Shown here piece by piece: positions 50,356-58,643 of a DNA stretch of 64,000 bases. The translations under genes and the position numbers were made by a program. A model generated the notes under the pieces. That model was not told the DNA's origin. It did no database searches and saw only the letters and a program-made list of their open reading frames with translations. Each line of letters begins with the position of its first letter. The stretch's first letter is position 1. This DNA comes from Ruminiclostridium herbifermentans (GTDB lineage: Bacteria > Bacillota > Clostridia > Acetivibrionales > DSM-1351), in the NCBI RefSeq assembly GCF_005473905.2, contig NZ_CP061336.1, positions 310,001-374,000 of the forward strand, read 5' to 3'.

Positions 50356-51037
50356 ATACCAAGATGAAGCTTTTGTATATCCAAAACTTATTGACGCAAT
50401 AAACAAACTATGTGAATACAAAGGTAAAAGCTGTACATGCACTAGTGGTTACAGAAGTTTAGAAAAACAAAAGATTATTAATGCTCAAGTATTAGCTCAA
50501 CATAAAAATCAAGGAGCTTATCAATTACCTAATGGAGCTGTTTATACCCCAGATGGTAAGTGTTGGGCTTCTGCTTATGGTAAATCCAACCATTGCTATT
50601 GTATCGCTATGGATATAGGCGATTCATGGTTTGAGAATTTAGCAAATACACAACTAAAACAGTTTGGCTTAGTTAAAACAATGACACATGAGCCTTGGCA
50701 TGTAACGCTTATTGAGCTGGTGGGTATAAGCGAAAACAAGAAAAAATTTATTAGAGATACAGTTTTGAAGGGGGTAAGCAAGGACATGAATGTAAAGGAA
50801 TTTCAAGTATTTGCTGGTCTAGAATGTGATGGAATTGCTGGTTCTAAAACTAAGGCTAAAGCTAAAGAGGTTCTACAGTGTTGCCAAAAGATTTTAGGTT
50901 TAAATTATCAGACAGCGGAAGAGGTTATAAAAGATTGCATGACAAAGCCAGAAAATTGGTTGGATAAACTAAAAACCATACCATATTTTAGTGATTTTAT
51001 CATGAATATTGTAAGAAAAATGGGAGGTAAAAAATAA
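50336..51037 (+). CDS. Endolysin, M15-type peptidase
   Basis: 233 residues. Zinc-peptidase motifs of family M15: TSGYRSLEKQ, SNHCYCIAMDIG (SxH and Asp) and HEPWHVTLIE (Glu and HxxH end). The last about 80 residues (MNVKEFQVFAGLECDGIAGSKTKAKAKEVL) form a peptidoglycan-binding-like domain. It cuts cell-wall peptides to free the phage. Confidence 0.85.
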   Translation: MPEVKFKYQDEAFVYPKLIDAINKLCEYKGKSCTCTSGYRSLEKQKIINAQVLAQHKNQGAYQLPNGAVYTPDGKCWASAYGKSNHCYCIAMDIGDSWFENLANTQLKQFGLVKTMTHEPWHVTLIELVGISENKKKFIRDTVLKGVSKDMNVKEFQVFAGLECDGIAGSKTKAKAKEVLQCCQKILGLNYQTAEEVIKDCMTKPENWLDKLKTIPYFSDFIMNIVRKMGGKK

Positions 51038-51387
51038 TGTTAGAGTTTATAGTAAGTAACTTTTCAACTATACTGCTTGGTTTGGCAGTATTTTTTTATG
51101 TGTTTTATCTTGTTTTAAATAAACGTTGGGAGAAACTTAGAAAACTAGCATATAAGTTTATACTGCAAGCAGAAAAAGAGATTACCGGCACAAAAAAAGG
51201 GCAGGAGAGGTTTGAATTTGTTATTAAGGAATTATATTTGCTAATGCCTAAATGGTTACAAATATTTATAACTGAGGAAACCTTAAAGGAAAAGCTGCAG
51301 GAATGGTACAACGACGTTAAAGATTATCTGGATGATGGAAAGATAAACAATTCTATAGTTTTCAAAAAAGCAGATGAAGCAAAATAA
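51037..51387 (+). CDS. Phage holin, LLH-type
   Basis: 116 residues, overlapping the endolysin stop by one base. An N-terminal membrane helix (ILLGLAVFFYVFYLVL) and a helical LAYKFILQAEKEITGTKKGQERFEFVIKELYLLMPKWLQ segment match the holin LLH family. It would open the membrane for the endolysin. Confidence 0.8.
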   Translation: MLEFIVSNFSTILLGLAVFFYVFYLVLNKRWEKLRKLAYKFILQAEKEITGTKKGQERFEFVIKELYLLMPKWLQIFITEETLKEKLQEWYNDVKDYLDDGKINNSIVFKKADEAK

Positions 51388-51397
51388 TAAATGATAT

Positions 51398-51427
51398 GCC
51401 CTTAGGATTAAACTCATAAGGGCTTTA
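51398..51427 (+). terminator. Terminator after the lysis genes
   Basis: GCCCTTA (51398-51404) pairs with TAAGGGC (51417-51423) followed by TTT. Confidence 0.7.
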
Positions 51428-51486
51428 CTATTTCAAATTTACAGCAAAAGTCGAGGCTAAATATATTACAATTTTGGAGGATTTAT

Positions 51487-52242
51487 ATGAATAGTTTTAT
51501 TGGTTGGATTGGTGGAAAAAAGCTTTTAAGAAAAGAAATAGTAAGCAGATTCCCAGAGAAATTTGATAGGTATGTAGAAGTATTTGGAGGAGCTGGCTGG
51601 GTCTTGTTTCAAAGTGAGAAGCATGCAGATATGGAAGTATACAATGACTACAATAGTGATTTGGTAAATTTATACCGATGTATAAAATATCATTGCCAGG
51701 AACTGCAGAGAGAACTCTCATATATGCTAAATTCAAGAGAGCTCTTTGATGATTTTAAAGCTCAGTATAATGCAAGAGGAATGACAGATATACAAAGAGC
51801 AGCAAGATTCTTTATGATAATAAAATCAAGCTATGGTTGTAATGCTCGTACATATGGTTGTGTCAAAAGGGATATATCAGTAACAGTTCAATATCTGTCT
51901 GCTATCCAGGAGAGGCTTTCAAAAGTAACTATTGAAAATAAGGATTTTGAAAATTTGGTTAAGGTTTACGACAAGCCAGATGCGCTTTTTTATTTAGATC
52001 CACCTTATTATGGAACAGAGAAATATTATCAGTCTCAGTTTACGCAAGATGATCATGAACGCCTTTACGCTGTGCTGAAGGACATTAAAGGGAAATTTAT
52101 ACTGTCCTATAATGATTGTGAGTATGTCTGGAACCATTATGAGAATTTCCATATTGAAGCGATTGAAAGAAATAATAATCTTACAGCCAGATATTCTGAC
52201 AAGGATAAAAGGTATGGTGAAGTTATAATTAGTAACTATTAA
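51487..52242 (+). CDS. dam: DNA adenine methylase (D12 class)
   Basis: 251 residues, ribosome site TTGGAGG. FIGWIGGKKLLRKEIVSRFPE (SAM motif), YVEVFGGAGWVLF and the catalytic FYLDPPYYGTEKYY (DPPY) mark a Dam-type N6-adenine methylase. It has its own terminator and no partner nuclease, so it is probably an accessory gene protecting phage DNA or altering expression. Confidence 0.93.
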   Translation: MNSFIGWIGGKKLLRKEIVSRFPEKFDRYVEVFGGAGWVLFQSEKHADMEVYNDYNSDLVNLYRCIKYHCQELQRELSYMLNSRELFDDFKAQYNARGMTDIQRAARFFMIIKSSYGCNARTYGCVKRDISVTVQYLSAIQERLSKVTIENKDFENLVKVYDKPDALFYLDPPYYGTEKYYQSQFTQDDHERLYAVLKDIKGKFILSYNDCEYVWNHYENFHIEAIERNNNLTARYSDKDKRYGEVIISNY

Positions 52243-52247
52243 AGTTA

Positions 52248-52289
52248 ATGCCCTCAAGACCTACACAAGGGGATAAATCTTGAGGGCAT
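52248..52289. terminator. Bidirectional terminator between dam and the leftward operon
   Basis: ATGCCCTCAAGA (52248-52259) and TCTTGAGGGCAT (52278-52289) are exact reverse complements. Confidence 0.85.
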
Positions 52290-52292
52290 TAT

Positions 52293-52739
52293 TCAGTATT
52301 TTTTAAGTGTTTTAATTACATAATAAACACCTTGTATAAAAAATATTGAACTTACAAATGATTCTGCAACAACAATTTTTTGAAAAATTATTATATGGTC
52401 GGTTATAAACTTAATAGTAAAAAACAAATACATAAAATTAAATATTAAAGCTGAAATACTTAATATAAGCGCTATTATTATAGCTGCAAAATACTTATCT
52501 ATATAGTGGTATTTCTTTAATCTTGCAATTCTTTCATTAGATAATGCGCTAATTAATATGCTTAATGCTGTAAATAGAAAACCCGCTATTACTGCGTTAT
52601 AATTTGTTAAATCAATTACCTTATTTTGATCAATTTTAAAACAATTGTTTTTAAATAAAATAATAGTAATAAAAACTGATACCACAAAGAGTAAGATATT
52701 GCTCCAATAGAAACGCAGAACATTGGATTTAATTACCAC
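52293..52739 (-). CDS. Four-helix membrane protein (accessory operon, gene 2)
   Basis: 148 residues from GTG 52739, chosen for AGGTGA just upstream; GTG 52748 overlaps the stop of gene 1 and is the alternative. Four hydrophobic segments (about 12-32, 52-72, 85-108, 115-140; VIAGFLFTALSILISALSNERIARL, YFAAIIIALILSISALIFNFMYLFF). It is translationally linked to the 332-residue partner. Small membrane proteins paired with a cytosolic partner at the right end of a prophage often serve superinfection exclusion or abortive infection; here this is only inference. Confidence 0.68.
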   Translation of the reverse strand: MVIKSNVLRFYWSNILLFVVSVFITIILFKNNCFKIDQNKVIDLTNYNAVIAGFLFTALSILISALSNERIARLKKYHYIDKYFAAIIIALILSISALIFNFMYLFFTIKFITDHIIIFQKIVVAESFVSSIFFIQGVYYVIKTLKKY

Positions 52740-52744
52740 AAAAA

Positions 52745-53743
52745 TCACCTCACATATTGTAATAAGTCGCTCCTTAAATCTAAATACTTTTCATGCATTT
52801 TCGCCTTTACTATATCTTCCCAGCCTGATTCTGTTCCAAAATCAAATGAGGTTTTAGATATAAATAGATTATCCAAAAAGTCATATTCTATCATTTTCTC
52901 GTTATCATTTCTTGCCATTGCGCTAATTGAAGCATTAGTTCCGTTCCGATTATTCGTAAAAGTTCTAACCCTTTCTGATATGTTTGCCAAAATATTTCTA
53001 TTATTCAATATATTTTTCCCTTTAGATCCCTTGAGAGTGATTGTAAAATTTAAAGTCTTAAGATTATTAAATGAATCAAAGTCATCTTCATGATTAACAC
53101 CAAAAATATTTTGAGCCAAAGTATCATCTGTAGGAAGAGAAACACTATAGTTTATGGAATTAATTATGCGCTTATTCATTAAAAGTGCAAGACCATTTGG
53201 AGTAATAATAGGCTCAACTTTAATTTTATAATCTGGTGAAGTCATTAATGATGATAATAAAGCTAATTTTCTTATGTCAGGAGCTGCTTGAGCCTTTAAA
53301 AAAGCTATAGTAACTACTGGATTGCCATTGTTTTCTTCATAAAATGTATAAAAATATGTAAAACATTCAAAAAACTCATCAATAGATTTTTCAATATCAT
53401 TCGGTTTTAAGGTATTAACATTTCTTCGTTGAAAATTTATGATATCCTTCTTTCTACCCAATTTCCCGAAAATAATAGTTGTGTTCTCATTTAATGCAAG
53501 ACTTCCTATAGTGGGAAGTAAATTTATGTGGTTACCACTTGCTATTACTTCTAGCGAAAATTCGTCTCTAAATGTCATGGTATGATATTGGTTTAAGTTA
53601 GTGTTTAAAAGTCTTATAAACTCTTCTTTAAATGTAAGTGCTGGTAATGCATGTTCAACAAAAGAACCATCAGGATTAAGCTGCGTTGTTACTCTTGAAA
53701 ATTGAAGCTGATAAAAATATATGGTTCCATCTTTCTTTGCCAT
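52745..53743 (-). CDS. Unknown cytosolic protein (accessory operon, gene 1)
   Basis: 332 residues; ATG at 53743 behind AGGAGG. It begins KKDGTIYFYQLQFSRVTTQ, is alpha/beta throughout, and contains NLKTLNFTITLKGSKGKNILNN near the C-terminal third. No signal or membrane segment. I recognise no family. It is leftward, at the phage right end, upstream of a four-helix membrane protein. That two-gene form is shared by several phage-defence systems, so it is a candidate, not an assignment. Confidence 0.65.
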   Translation of the reverse strand: MAKKDGTIYFYQLQFSRVTTQLNPDGSFVEHALPALTFKEEFIRLLNTNLNQYHTMTFRDEFSLEVIASGNHINLLPTIGSLALNENTTIIFGKLGRKKDIINFQRRNVNTLKPNDIEKSIDEFFECFTYFYTFYEENNGNPVVTIAFLKAQAAPDIRKLALLSSLMTSPDYKIKVEPIITPNGLALLMNKRIINSINYSVSLPTDDTLAQNIFGVNHEDDFDSFNNLKTLNFTITLKGSKGKNILNNRNILANISERVRTFTNNRNGTNASISAMARNDNEKMIEYDFLDNLFISKTSFDFGTESGWEDIVKAKMHEKYLDLRSDLLQYVR

Positions 53744-53929
53744 AGTATTCCTCCTAAATTTACATAATAGTTTATTATATAACAATAATTACATTTTATA
53801 GTAGTAATCATAATAATGCAATAAATTAGAAGCAAATACTTAACTAAAAAACAGAACATATGTTCTAATGTTATTATACTATTAATGTATAATGTTTACA
53901 ATAGCTACTAATAAATTTATATAAACAAT
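53744..53929. promoter_or_regulatory. Control region with a LexA-type SOS box
   Basis: GAACATATGTTC at 53854-53865 fits the Gram-positive LexA/DinR box core (GAAC-N4-GTTC). A -10-like TATAAT lies at 53889-53894 for the plus strand, and another on the minus strand near 53770-53776 for the leftward operon. The box is about 110 bases upstream of the leftward gene and about 20 bases upstream of the plus -10, so it better fits a plus-strand promoter. Confidence 0.45.
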
Positions 53930-53973
53930 GACAAAAAGAGCGAAGCCTATGCCTATGCTTCGCTCTTTTTGTC
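53930..53973. terminator. Perfect bidirectional terminator
   Basis: GACAAAAAGAGCGAAGC (53930-53946) and GCTTCGCTCTTTTTGTC (53957-53973) are exact reverse complements, 17 pairs with a 10-base loop. Confidence 0.85.
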
Positions 53974-54187
53974 ATCCATCAAAATTCCCTAGAATTTCAC
54001 TTCCGTCTTTTCAAATATGGGATAACAATATTATACCATAATATTTACAAATTTAGAATATAATATTTGTTTTTAATAATGTTATGAAAATTATTTTATT
54101 AAAAAATTAAGTGGTACTTAATTGGTACACAGAAAAAATAAACCATACAATCCTTATAGATACTAGGCTGTATGGTTTATATCCTTT

Positions 54188-54235
54188 TCCATGGTAAGGA
54201 TGAGGTCTCCAGTTCGAATCTGGATGGGAGCTCCA
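54188..54235 (+). other. attR: attR core, 48 bp
   Basis: Identical to the tRNA-Thr 3' part at 14016-14063; it begins TCCATGGTAAGGATGAGG and ends GGGAGCTCCA. It is the original chromosomal 3' end of the tRNA gene, followed by that gene's terminator. Confidence 0.93.
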
Positions 54236-54277
54236 AAAAGAAATAGGATATCGGTTTTCGATATCCTATTTCTTTTT
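54235..54277 (+). terminator. Original terminator of the tRNA genes
   Basis: AAAAAGAAATAGGATATCG and its exact reverse complement (54259-54277) around GTTTT, ending in TTTTT. Before integration it followed tRNA-Thr directly; it now follows only attR. Confidence 0.88.
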
Positions 54278-54322
54278 GGCTTTTGAAGCAAATAGAACGG
54301 AGACCAAACATATATGAAAGTG

Positions 54323-54340
54323 GCGCTCTGCCGCCTGAGC
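54323..54340 (-). repeat. Inverted 18-base fragment of tRNA-Thr
   Basis: GCGCTCTGCCGCCTGAGC is the exact reverse complement of 13997-14014, the D arm of the tRNA-Thr gene. It stands alone, 88 bases after attR. A D-arm match to another tRNA cannot be ruled out. Confidence 0.75.
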
Positions 54341-55128
54341 ATGCGAAGCAAAAAGCGAGCAAAGCTGAAGATAATATTTTAAACATCTAAATTATGAGCA
54401 AAAAAGACAAGTAGTTGCAAGAACTCTTCCAGAGATTATACATTCACTTAATAGTGCAAATATCAACTATAATGTTGAAAAATTCATGTCAACATATTAT
54501 GCACTAGAAAAATTCGACTATTTGATTGGAATGTGCTGTTAACAGTGATAGTAGCTATTAAGCTTTTAACGTTGAATACATGTTAAAAACTAAAATAATT
54601 CTGTGTAATTAAGTAATGTTATTTATATATAAACAACAGTAAAGTCCTTTATTTATAATAGTTTTATTATGAACAGTTTTGATAATCCGACAAATCGTAC
54701 GCTAAGTTACCGCATCTAATCTCTAGTTCACTACATACTTCTTTGCGTGACTACAACTTCATTTATATAACCCTTCTTCTATATTAATACATTACTAATA
54801 TGGTAGTACCAATATAAAACATTGACGATTAGGATATTTCCGTTCTGATAACTAAATAAAAATAGCTGCATCTGAACAAGATTTTCTATAATCAGAATGT
54901 AGCAATCTTATAATTTATCTGTGAAACAGGTTCTGTATAATGTTAGAAAAGGCTAATCCAGATTTTTATCTATTGATGGAAAGTCTAAAGACTAGAAAAT
55001 GCTGATATCCCATATCGCTTTTAAATGTAACATAAAATTAATACAAAAAATATTGTAAATATTCATAAGATATTATAGAATGCTAATATATTACAATTTA
55101 TAAATAATATTACAAAGGAGAGAAAATA
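54341..55128. other. Host gap with a gene remnant
   Basis: About 790 bases with no intact gene. An open stretch without a start codon from 54375 to the TAA at 54540-54542 reads HLNYEQKRQVVARTLPEI... to ...FDYLIGMCC and looks like the tail of a lost gene, family unknown. The rest is AT-rich. A promoter for the secreted protein gene probably lies near 55040-55080. Confidence 0.4.
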
Positions 55129-56208
55129 ATGGAAAGGAATAAGGTACTTAAGCTGCTAATAACTGGATGTATTTTTGTGACTATAGCTTCACTATCATTT
55201 AGTTCCGTATTTGGAGCAACGATAGTTAGAGACCGTTTTTATTCTATTTACAGCCCTTCAAAATTTAACGACCCATACTACCAGTACAACCCAAGCACAA
55301 ATGAGGTGACTCTGTCTAGTTGGGATTACTTACAATATAAGCAAAATTGTTATGGGTATGCTTTACAAGTGTACCGTGGGGAAAAGGTAAGTAATTTTTA
55401 CAAACAACAGCCTGGGGAGTTCAGAAAAGCCTCTGATGCTAGCTCAGTAAAAACACTTGCTATTTCAAACAATCCAACCCTTTTAATGACTAATGTTGTT
55501 TCAAATATGAAATTAGATGCAAAAAAACTAGGTTATACTTTGACGGAATACACTACATCATCAAGCAGCGTAGCTCAAATTTCTGGAGGTAAAAGGCTAA
55601 TAGCTGTAGTCACTGGAAACACAGATTATCATTTTTACATACAGCACTCTAATGGAACATGGTCACATAAACCTGGAATAGGTAAGGTAACAAACTTATC
55701 TTTTAGTGATTCAGTAACTTTAACTAATTCTAATATTAAACAAAAAGCTAATCAGGGTGCATATGCTGGAGGCAGTTTGAAATTCTTTACTATTACTAAG
55801 GATGCTGTTGCTGATTATCCACATACTGGGGCTCCAACATCCTCATCGAGTGAGTCAATGATGCTTGATACTGATGTGGCAGGGGAGGAAAGAATAACAG
55901 CAACAACTCTGACATCTTCGACTTATTCAGTATGCAATGGTGTGTTTGACGGAAGAAATGATATTGATACTTTTGCCTTTACTGCTCCTTCTGCTGGAAC
56001 ATACAATATTACAACAACGTCTACCACAGACATAGATGGGTATGTGTATTCGTCTGATGATTCTTCAACTACTCCACTTGCCTCTGATGCGGCGGCTGGA
56101 CAAATAAATATGACTGTAAGTTTAACACAAGGACAAACAGTTTATATTAAAATTTTTGATTACAATAACACAATAACATCTTATACTTTGTATGTTAGAA
56201 AAAATTAA
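55129..56208 (+). CDS. Secreted protein with C-terminal PPC-like domain
   Basis: 359 residues, ribosome site AAAGGAGAG. Signal peptide (LLITGCIFVTIASLSFSSVFGA, cut near 30). The middle (QNCYGYALQVYRGEKVSNFYKQQPGEF ... DYHFYIQHSNGTWSHKPG) holds a Cys and His placed like a cysteine-peptidase-type fold, but the family is not clear. Residues about 250-359 (DTDVAGEERITATTLTSSTYSVCNGVFDGRNDIDTFAFTAPSAGTYNITTTS) match a bacterial pre-peptidase C-terminal (PPC)-type beta domain. Exported; role unknown. Confidence 0.72.
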   Translation: MERNKVLKLLITGCIFVTIASLSFSSVFGATIVRDRFYSIYSPSKFNDPYYQYNPSTNEVTLSSWDYLQYKQNCYGYALQVYRGEKVSNFYKQQPGEFRKASDASSVKTLAISNNPTLLMTNVVSNMKLDAKKLGYTLTEYTTSSSSVAQISGGKRLIAVVTGNTDYHFYIQHSNGTWSHKPGIGKVTNLSFSDSVTLTNSNIKQKANQGAYAGGSLKFFTITKDAVADYPHTGAPTSSSSESMMLDTDVAGEERITATTLTSSTYSVCNGVFDGRNDIDTFAFTAPSAGTYNITTTSTTDIDGYVYSSDDSSTTPLASDAAAGQINMTVSLTQGQTVYIKIFDYNNTITSYTLYVRKN

Positions 56209-56228
56209 TTAGAGAGGTGGAATGAGAT

Positions 56229-56852
56229 ATGAAATTGAAGACAGGTGTCTTAACCACAGTATTAGCTATTACGGTGATTGGGGCTTTAACTGTTGGTGCT
56301 ATTGGTGCTAACAATTTGTTTCAGATTTCCCAAGAAGAAAGTGAAGCAAATCTTAAAGCAGGTATACAGGCTAATTTAATTTCCGAAAAGGAAAAAGAAA
56401 TGGATGAAAAGATAAAGAAAGAAATGTATGAAAATAATGAAAAAGTCGTTAAGTCTGATGTTAAATTGGCTCCTCAAACTCCTATAGAATTGTCCGCAGA
56501 AAAGAAAGTAGAGCTAGATAAGTGGACGAAAAAAGGACAAACGCACGTAGGTGTTTTTAAGAGGAAGGTGCAGCAAATTTCCGGTAAAATTCCAAGCGGC
56601 GCAAAAAGAGTTAGTCTAGCTGAAGCAAAGGAAATTATCGAAAATAATGATTTTGAAACAGCACTTAAGAAACTTGAAGAGATAAATATAACACCTGACT
56701 TTGAAGGTGGAAGTGGCTTATCTTTGGTAGAATATTGGTTAGATGATAACGGTACTGAAAGAATTCTTGCTGTAAAAGAAGAAAAGACCATTTTTTATAA
56801 GAAAATGGTTGATGATTTAAATGCAGAGAAAGTGGAGATTTTAAAGAAATAA
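56229..56852 (+). CDS. Exported or membrane-anchored hypothetical protein
   Basis: 207 residues, ribosome site AGAGGTGG, 20 bases after the previous gene, so likely in one operon with it. N-terminal hydrophobic segment (GVLTTVLAITVIGALTVGAIGA), then a Glu/Lys-rich helical stalk (ISEKEKEMDEKIKKEMYENNEKVV) and a C-terminal domain (RVSLAEAKEIIENNDFETALKKLEEINITPDFEGGSGLSLVEYWLDDNG). Could be a partner or inhibitor of the secreted protein; this is guesswork from the pairing. Confidence 0.62.
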   Translation: MKLKTGVLTTVLAITVIGALTVGAIGANNLFQISQEESEANLKAGIQANLISEKEKEMDEKIKKEMYENNEKVVKSDVKLAPQTPIELSAEKKVELDKWTKKGQTHVGVFKRKVQQISGKIPSGAKRVSLAEAKEIIENNDFETALKKLEEINITPDFEGGSGLSLVEYWLDDNGTERILAVKEEKTIFYKKMVDDLNAEKVEILKK

Positions 56853-57107
56853 TTATCATAACGTTAGTCTATGTACAGGTAAAAATTCTCTTGAGCGATA
56901 TTTTTTATTTGTTGAATAATGAGTATTTATCAAAAAAGACTCTTTCTAACTTAAGTTCAATAGGGATGGAAAAAAGTACACGTCACGAATAGACCGATAG
57001 TATAAGCTGTCGGTCTATTTTATATAAAAGAGATATTAAACTGAATATAGGACACTTACCTTGGAGTTGCATACTGAGAATGGGTTTCTAGTACTGAGGT
57101 TATATGT

Positions 57108-57365
57108 CTAATCATACTCTTTTTCTACTTTTAAAATCTGTCCTGTTAACGCGTTAACATTTACTTCGTATATACCATGAGTTGTACGAATATAAATTTC
57201 GTAAACTAATAATCCATCATCATAATCTAATTCGACCTTTAGGACTTGACCAGGAACTTGACTTAAAGCGATCTGAATAGCTGATTCAGCATTAATTCTG
57301 TAACTTCTCCAATAATTATCCCATAAAGTAGGATAGTAACTATTTCTATAACCATAGTTATGCAC
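57108..57365 (-). CDS. PepSY domain protein
   Basis: 85 residues, minus strand; GTG at 57365 is preferred since AAAGGTGG lies 8 bases upstream. SYRINAESAIQIALSQVPGQVLKVELDYDDGLLVYEIYIRTTHGIYEVNVNALTGQILKVE is a complete PepSY domain, commonly an inhibitor of extracellular peptidases. No signal peptide is seen, so location is uncertain. Confidence 0.78.
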   Translation of the reverse strand: MHNYGYRNSYYPTLWDNYWRSYRINAESAIQIALSQVPGQVLKVELDYDDGLLVYEIYIRTTHGIYEVNVNALTGQILKVEKEYD

Positions 57366-57415
57366 AAACAAAACCACCTTTTAATACTGGTTAACTAATA
57401 CTATAGTATGTACAA

Positions 57416-58058
57416 ATGGCAAAATGGTTACTATATACTTTAACAAAGGGATATGGCAGTATTAAAGATAACCATATAACTAGAGTCTATGTTTCCCCAG
57501 AGTTTCAAGGGAAAGGCTATGGAAGTTACATAATGGATTGTATGGAAAAGGAAATAAGCAAAAAGTATGATAGAGTTATACTGGATGCATCATTACCTGG
57601 ATGTTCGTTATATTCTCGCAAGAGGCTATAAAACTATTGAACATCATAAACTAAGTGTTGAAAATGGTGTGTTTCTAGTATATGAAGTAATGGAAAAAGA
57701 GTTACAACAAACAGCTTTTAAATATGATGGTAAAAAATTTGCTATTAAGAATAATACAGATAATGGAGAAGTCAGTGTTGACACAATTTTTGTCTATCAT
57801 CAAAATGAAAGTATAATTTGGGCCGAGTATAGTGGCGGGGATATTATAAAAGGAAATCTTTTAGGGAATGTAAATACGGATTTTACATTGGACTTTTTCT
57901 ATCATCATATTAATATTGATGGGAAAATAAGAATTATTGGGAAATGCCATAGTGTTCCCGTAATAACAAGTGACAATAAATTAGAACTACATGAAGATTG
58001 TCAATGGTTAAATGGTGATAAGACTAGAGGTAAATCTATTCTTTATAAAATTCTCTAA
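57416..58058 (+). pseudogene. Frameshifted GNAT acetyltransferase fusion
   Basis: Frame 1 from ATG 57416 reads RVYVSPEFQGKGYGSYIMDCMEKEI (the acetyl-CoA loop) and stops after LYSRKRL at 57631. Frame 3 continues from near 57600 as ARGYKTIEHHKLSVENG, then a domain KYDGKKFAIKNNTDNGEVSVDTIFVYHQ ... GKCHSVP ... CQWLNGDKTRG known after some GNAT proteins. One base is lost or gained at about 57595-57625. The N-terminal part of the GNAT fold is also missing. Decayed gene, though the C-terminal domain is open. Confidence 0.65.
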
Positions 58059-58468
58059 AATTAATGCATTAAGATTATAATCACGGGAAACTAATTGGTA
58101 AGTTTAAACACTAATTAATAAGTTACCTGAGTAGATAAGAAAATATATACAACAAGACAAGTATCTTTACAAAGAAAAAGAGTATCGCTTACACGACGCT
58201 CTTTTTCTTTGAAGTTTTCGAAGTCTAAAATATATAGGCTGAATTCATCCTATAAATAGGACAAATTTTATAACGCATATTTAAACATTCCGAAAATATA
58301 TGTAATAAAAAAGTATATCTCAAGAATATGTTGGGGATCAAAGTAGCTTTCACCCCATAAAGGTTATGAAACACTACTTTGATACATTTTTGTGTTTTTG
58401 TTACTGACATTCTTTTGATATGAAACATACTCTCTTGTAAAGTTTATACTAAAACAATTAGGAAATAA
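58059..58468. other. Host gap before the kinase gene
   Basis: About 400 bases without a gene. It holds the terminator at 58171-58210 and otherwise AT-rich sequence; a leftward ORF here lacks support. Confidence 0.4.
58171..58210. terminator. Bidirectional terminator
   Basis: AAAGAAAAAGAG (58171-58182) pairs exactly with CTCTTTTTCTTT (58199-58210). Confidence 0.8.
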
Positions 58469-58510
58469 AGGTGAAATAAGTCACTGTATATATAGTGACC
58501 TATATCACCT
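58469..58510. promoter_or_regulatory. Large inverted repeat upstream of the kinase promoter
   Basis: AGGTGAAATAAGTCACT (58469-58485) and AGTGACCTATATCACCT (58494-58510) match as arms at 15 of 17 positions. It ends 19 bases before the -35 box, a position used by activators. Confidence 0.6.
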
Positions 58511-58529
58511 TTAGGATATTTTGCAGATA

Positions 58530-58558
58530 TTGTTAACAGTGCATAATCGTGCTATAAT
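58530..58558 (+). promoter_or_regulatory. Promoter of the kinase operon
   Basis: TTGTTA (58530-58535), 17-base spacer, perfect TATAAT (58553-58558), 85 bases before the kinase ATG. Confidence 0.65.
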
Positions 58559-58643
58559 ACAATTATAGTAAGCAATATTTGTATGATATTATTTATTTCT
58601 ATCTTAAAGGTAGCATACCCAAACTTAGAAATCTTGACTTGAA

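Larger units (their letters stand above)
14064..54235 (+). mobile_element. Complete temperate myophage prophage
   Basis: About 40.2 kb between two 48-bp direct repeats in tRNA-Thr. It contains integrase, lysogeny switch, early, packaging, capsid, contractile tail and lysis modules in the usual order. No essential structural gene appears broken, so it may be inducible. Accessory genes: an agr quorum-sensing cassette, a PAPS-reductase-family gene, Dam methylase, a secreted SH3 protein and a two-gene leftward operon at the right end. Confidence 0.95.

Noticed and set aside
52293-53743. Assigning the two-gene operon to a named defence system such as Kiwa
   Set aside because: A membrane protein plus a cytosolic protein of these sizes is similar in outline, but gene order differs and no signature motif could be confirmed.
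54163-54386. Two overlapping minus-strand ORFs with SRFELETSSLP-like sequence
   Set aside because: Again the antisense of a tRNA part (attR) plus the tRNA terminator; a common artefact.
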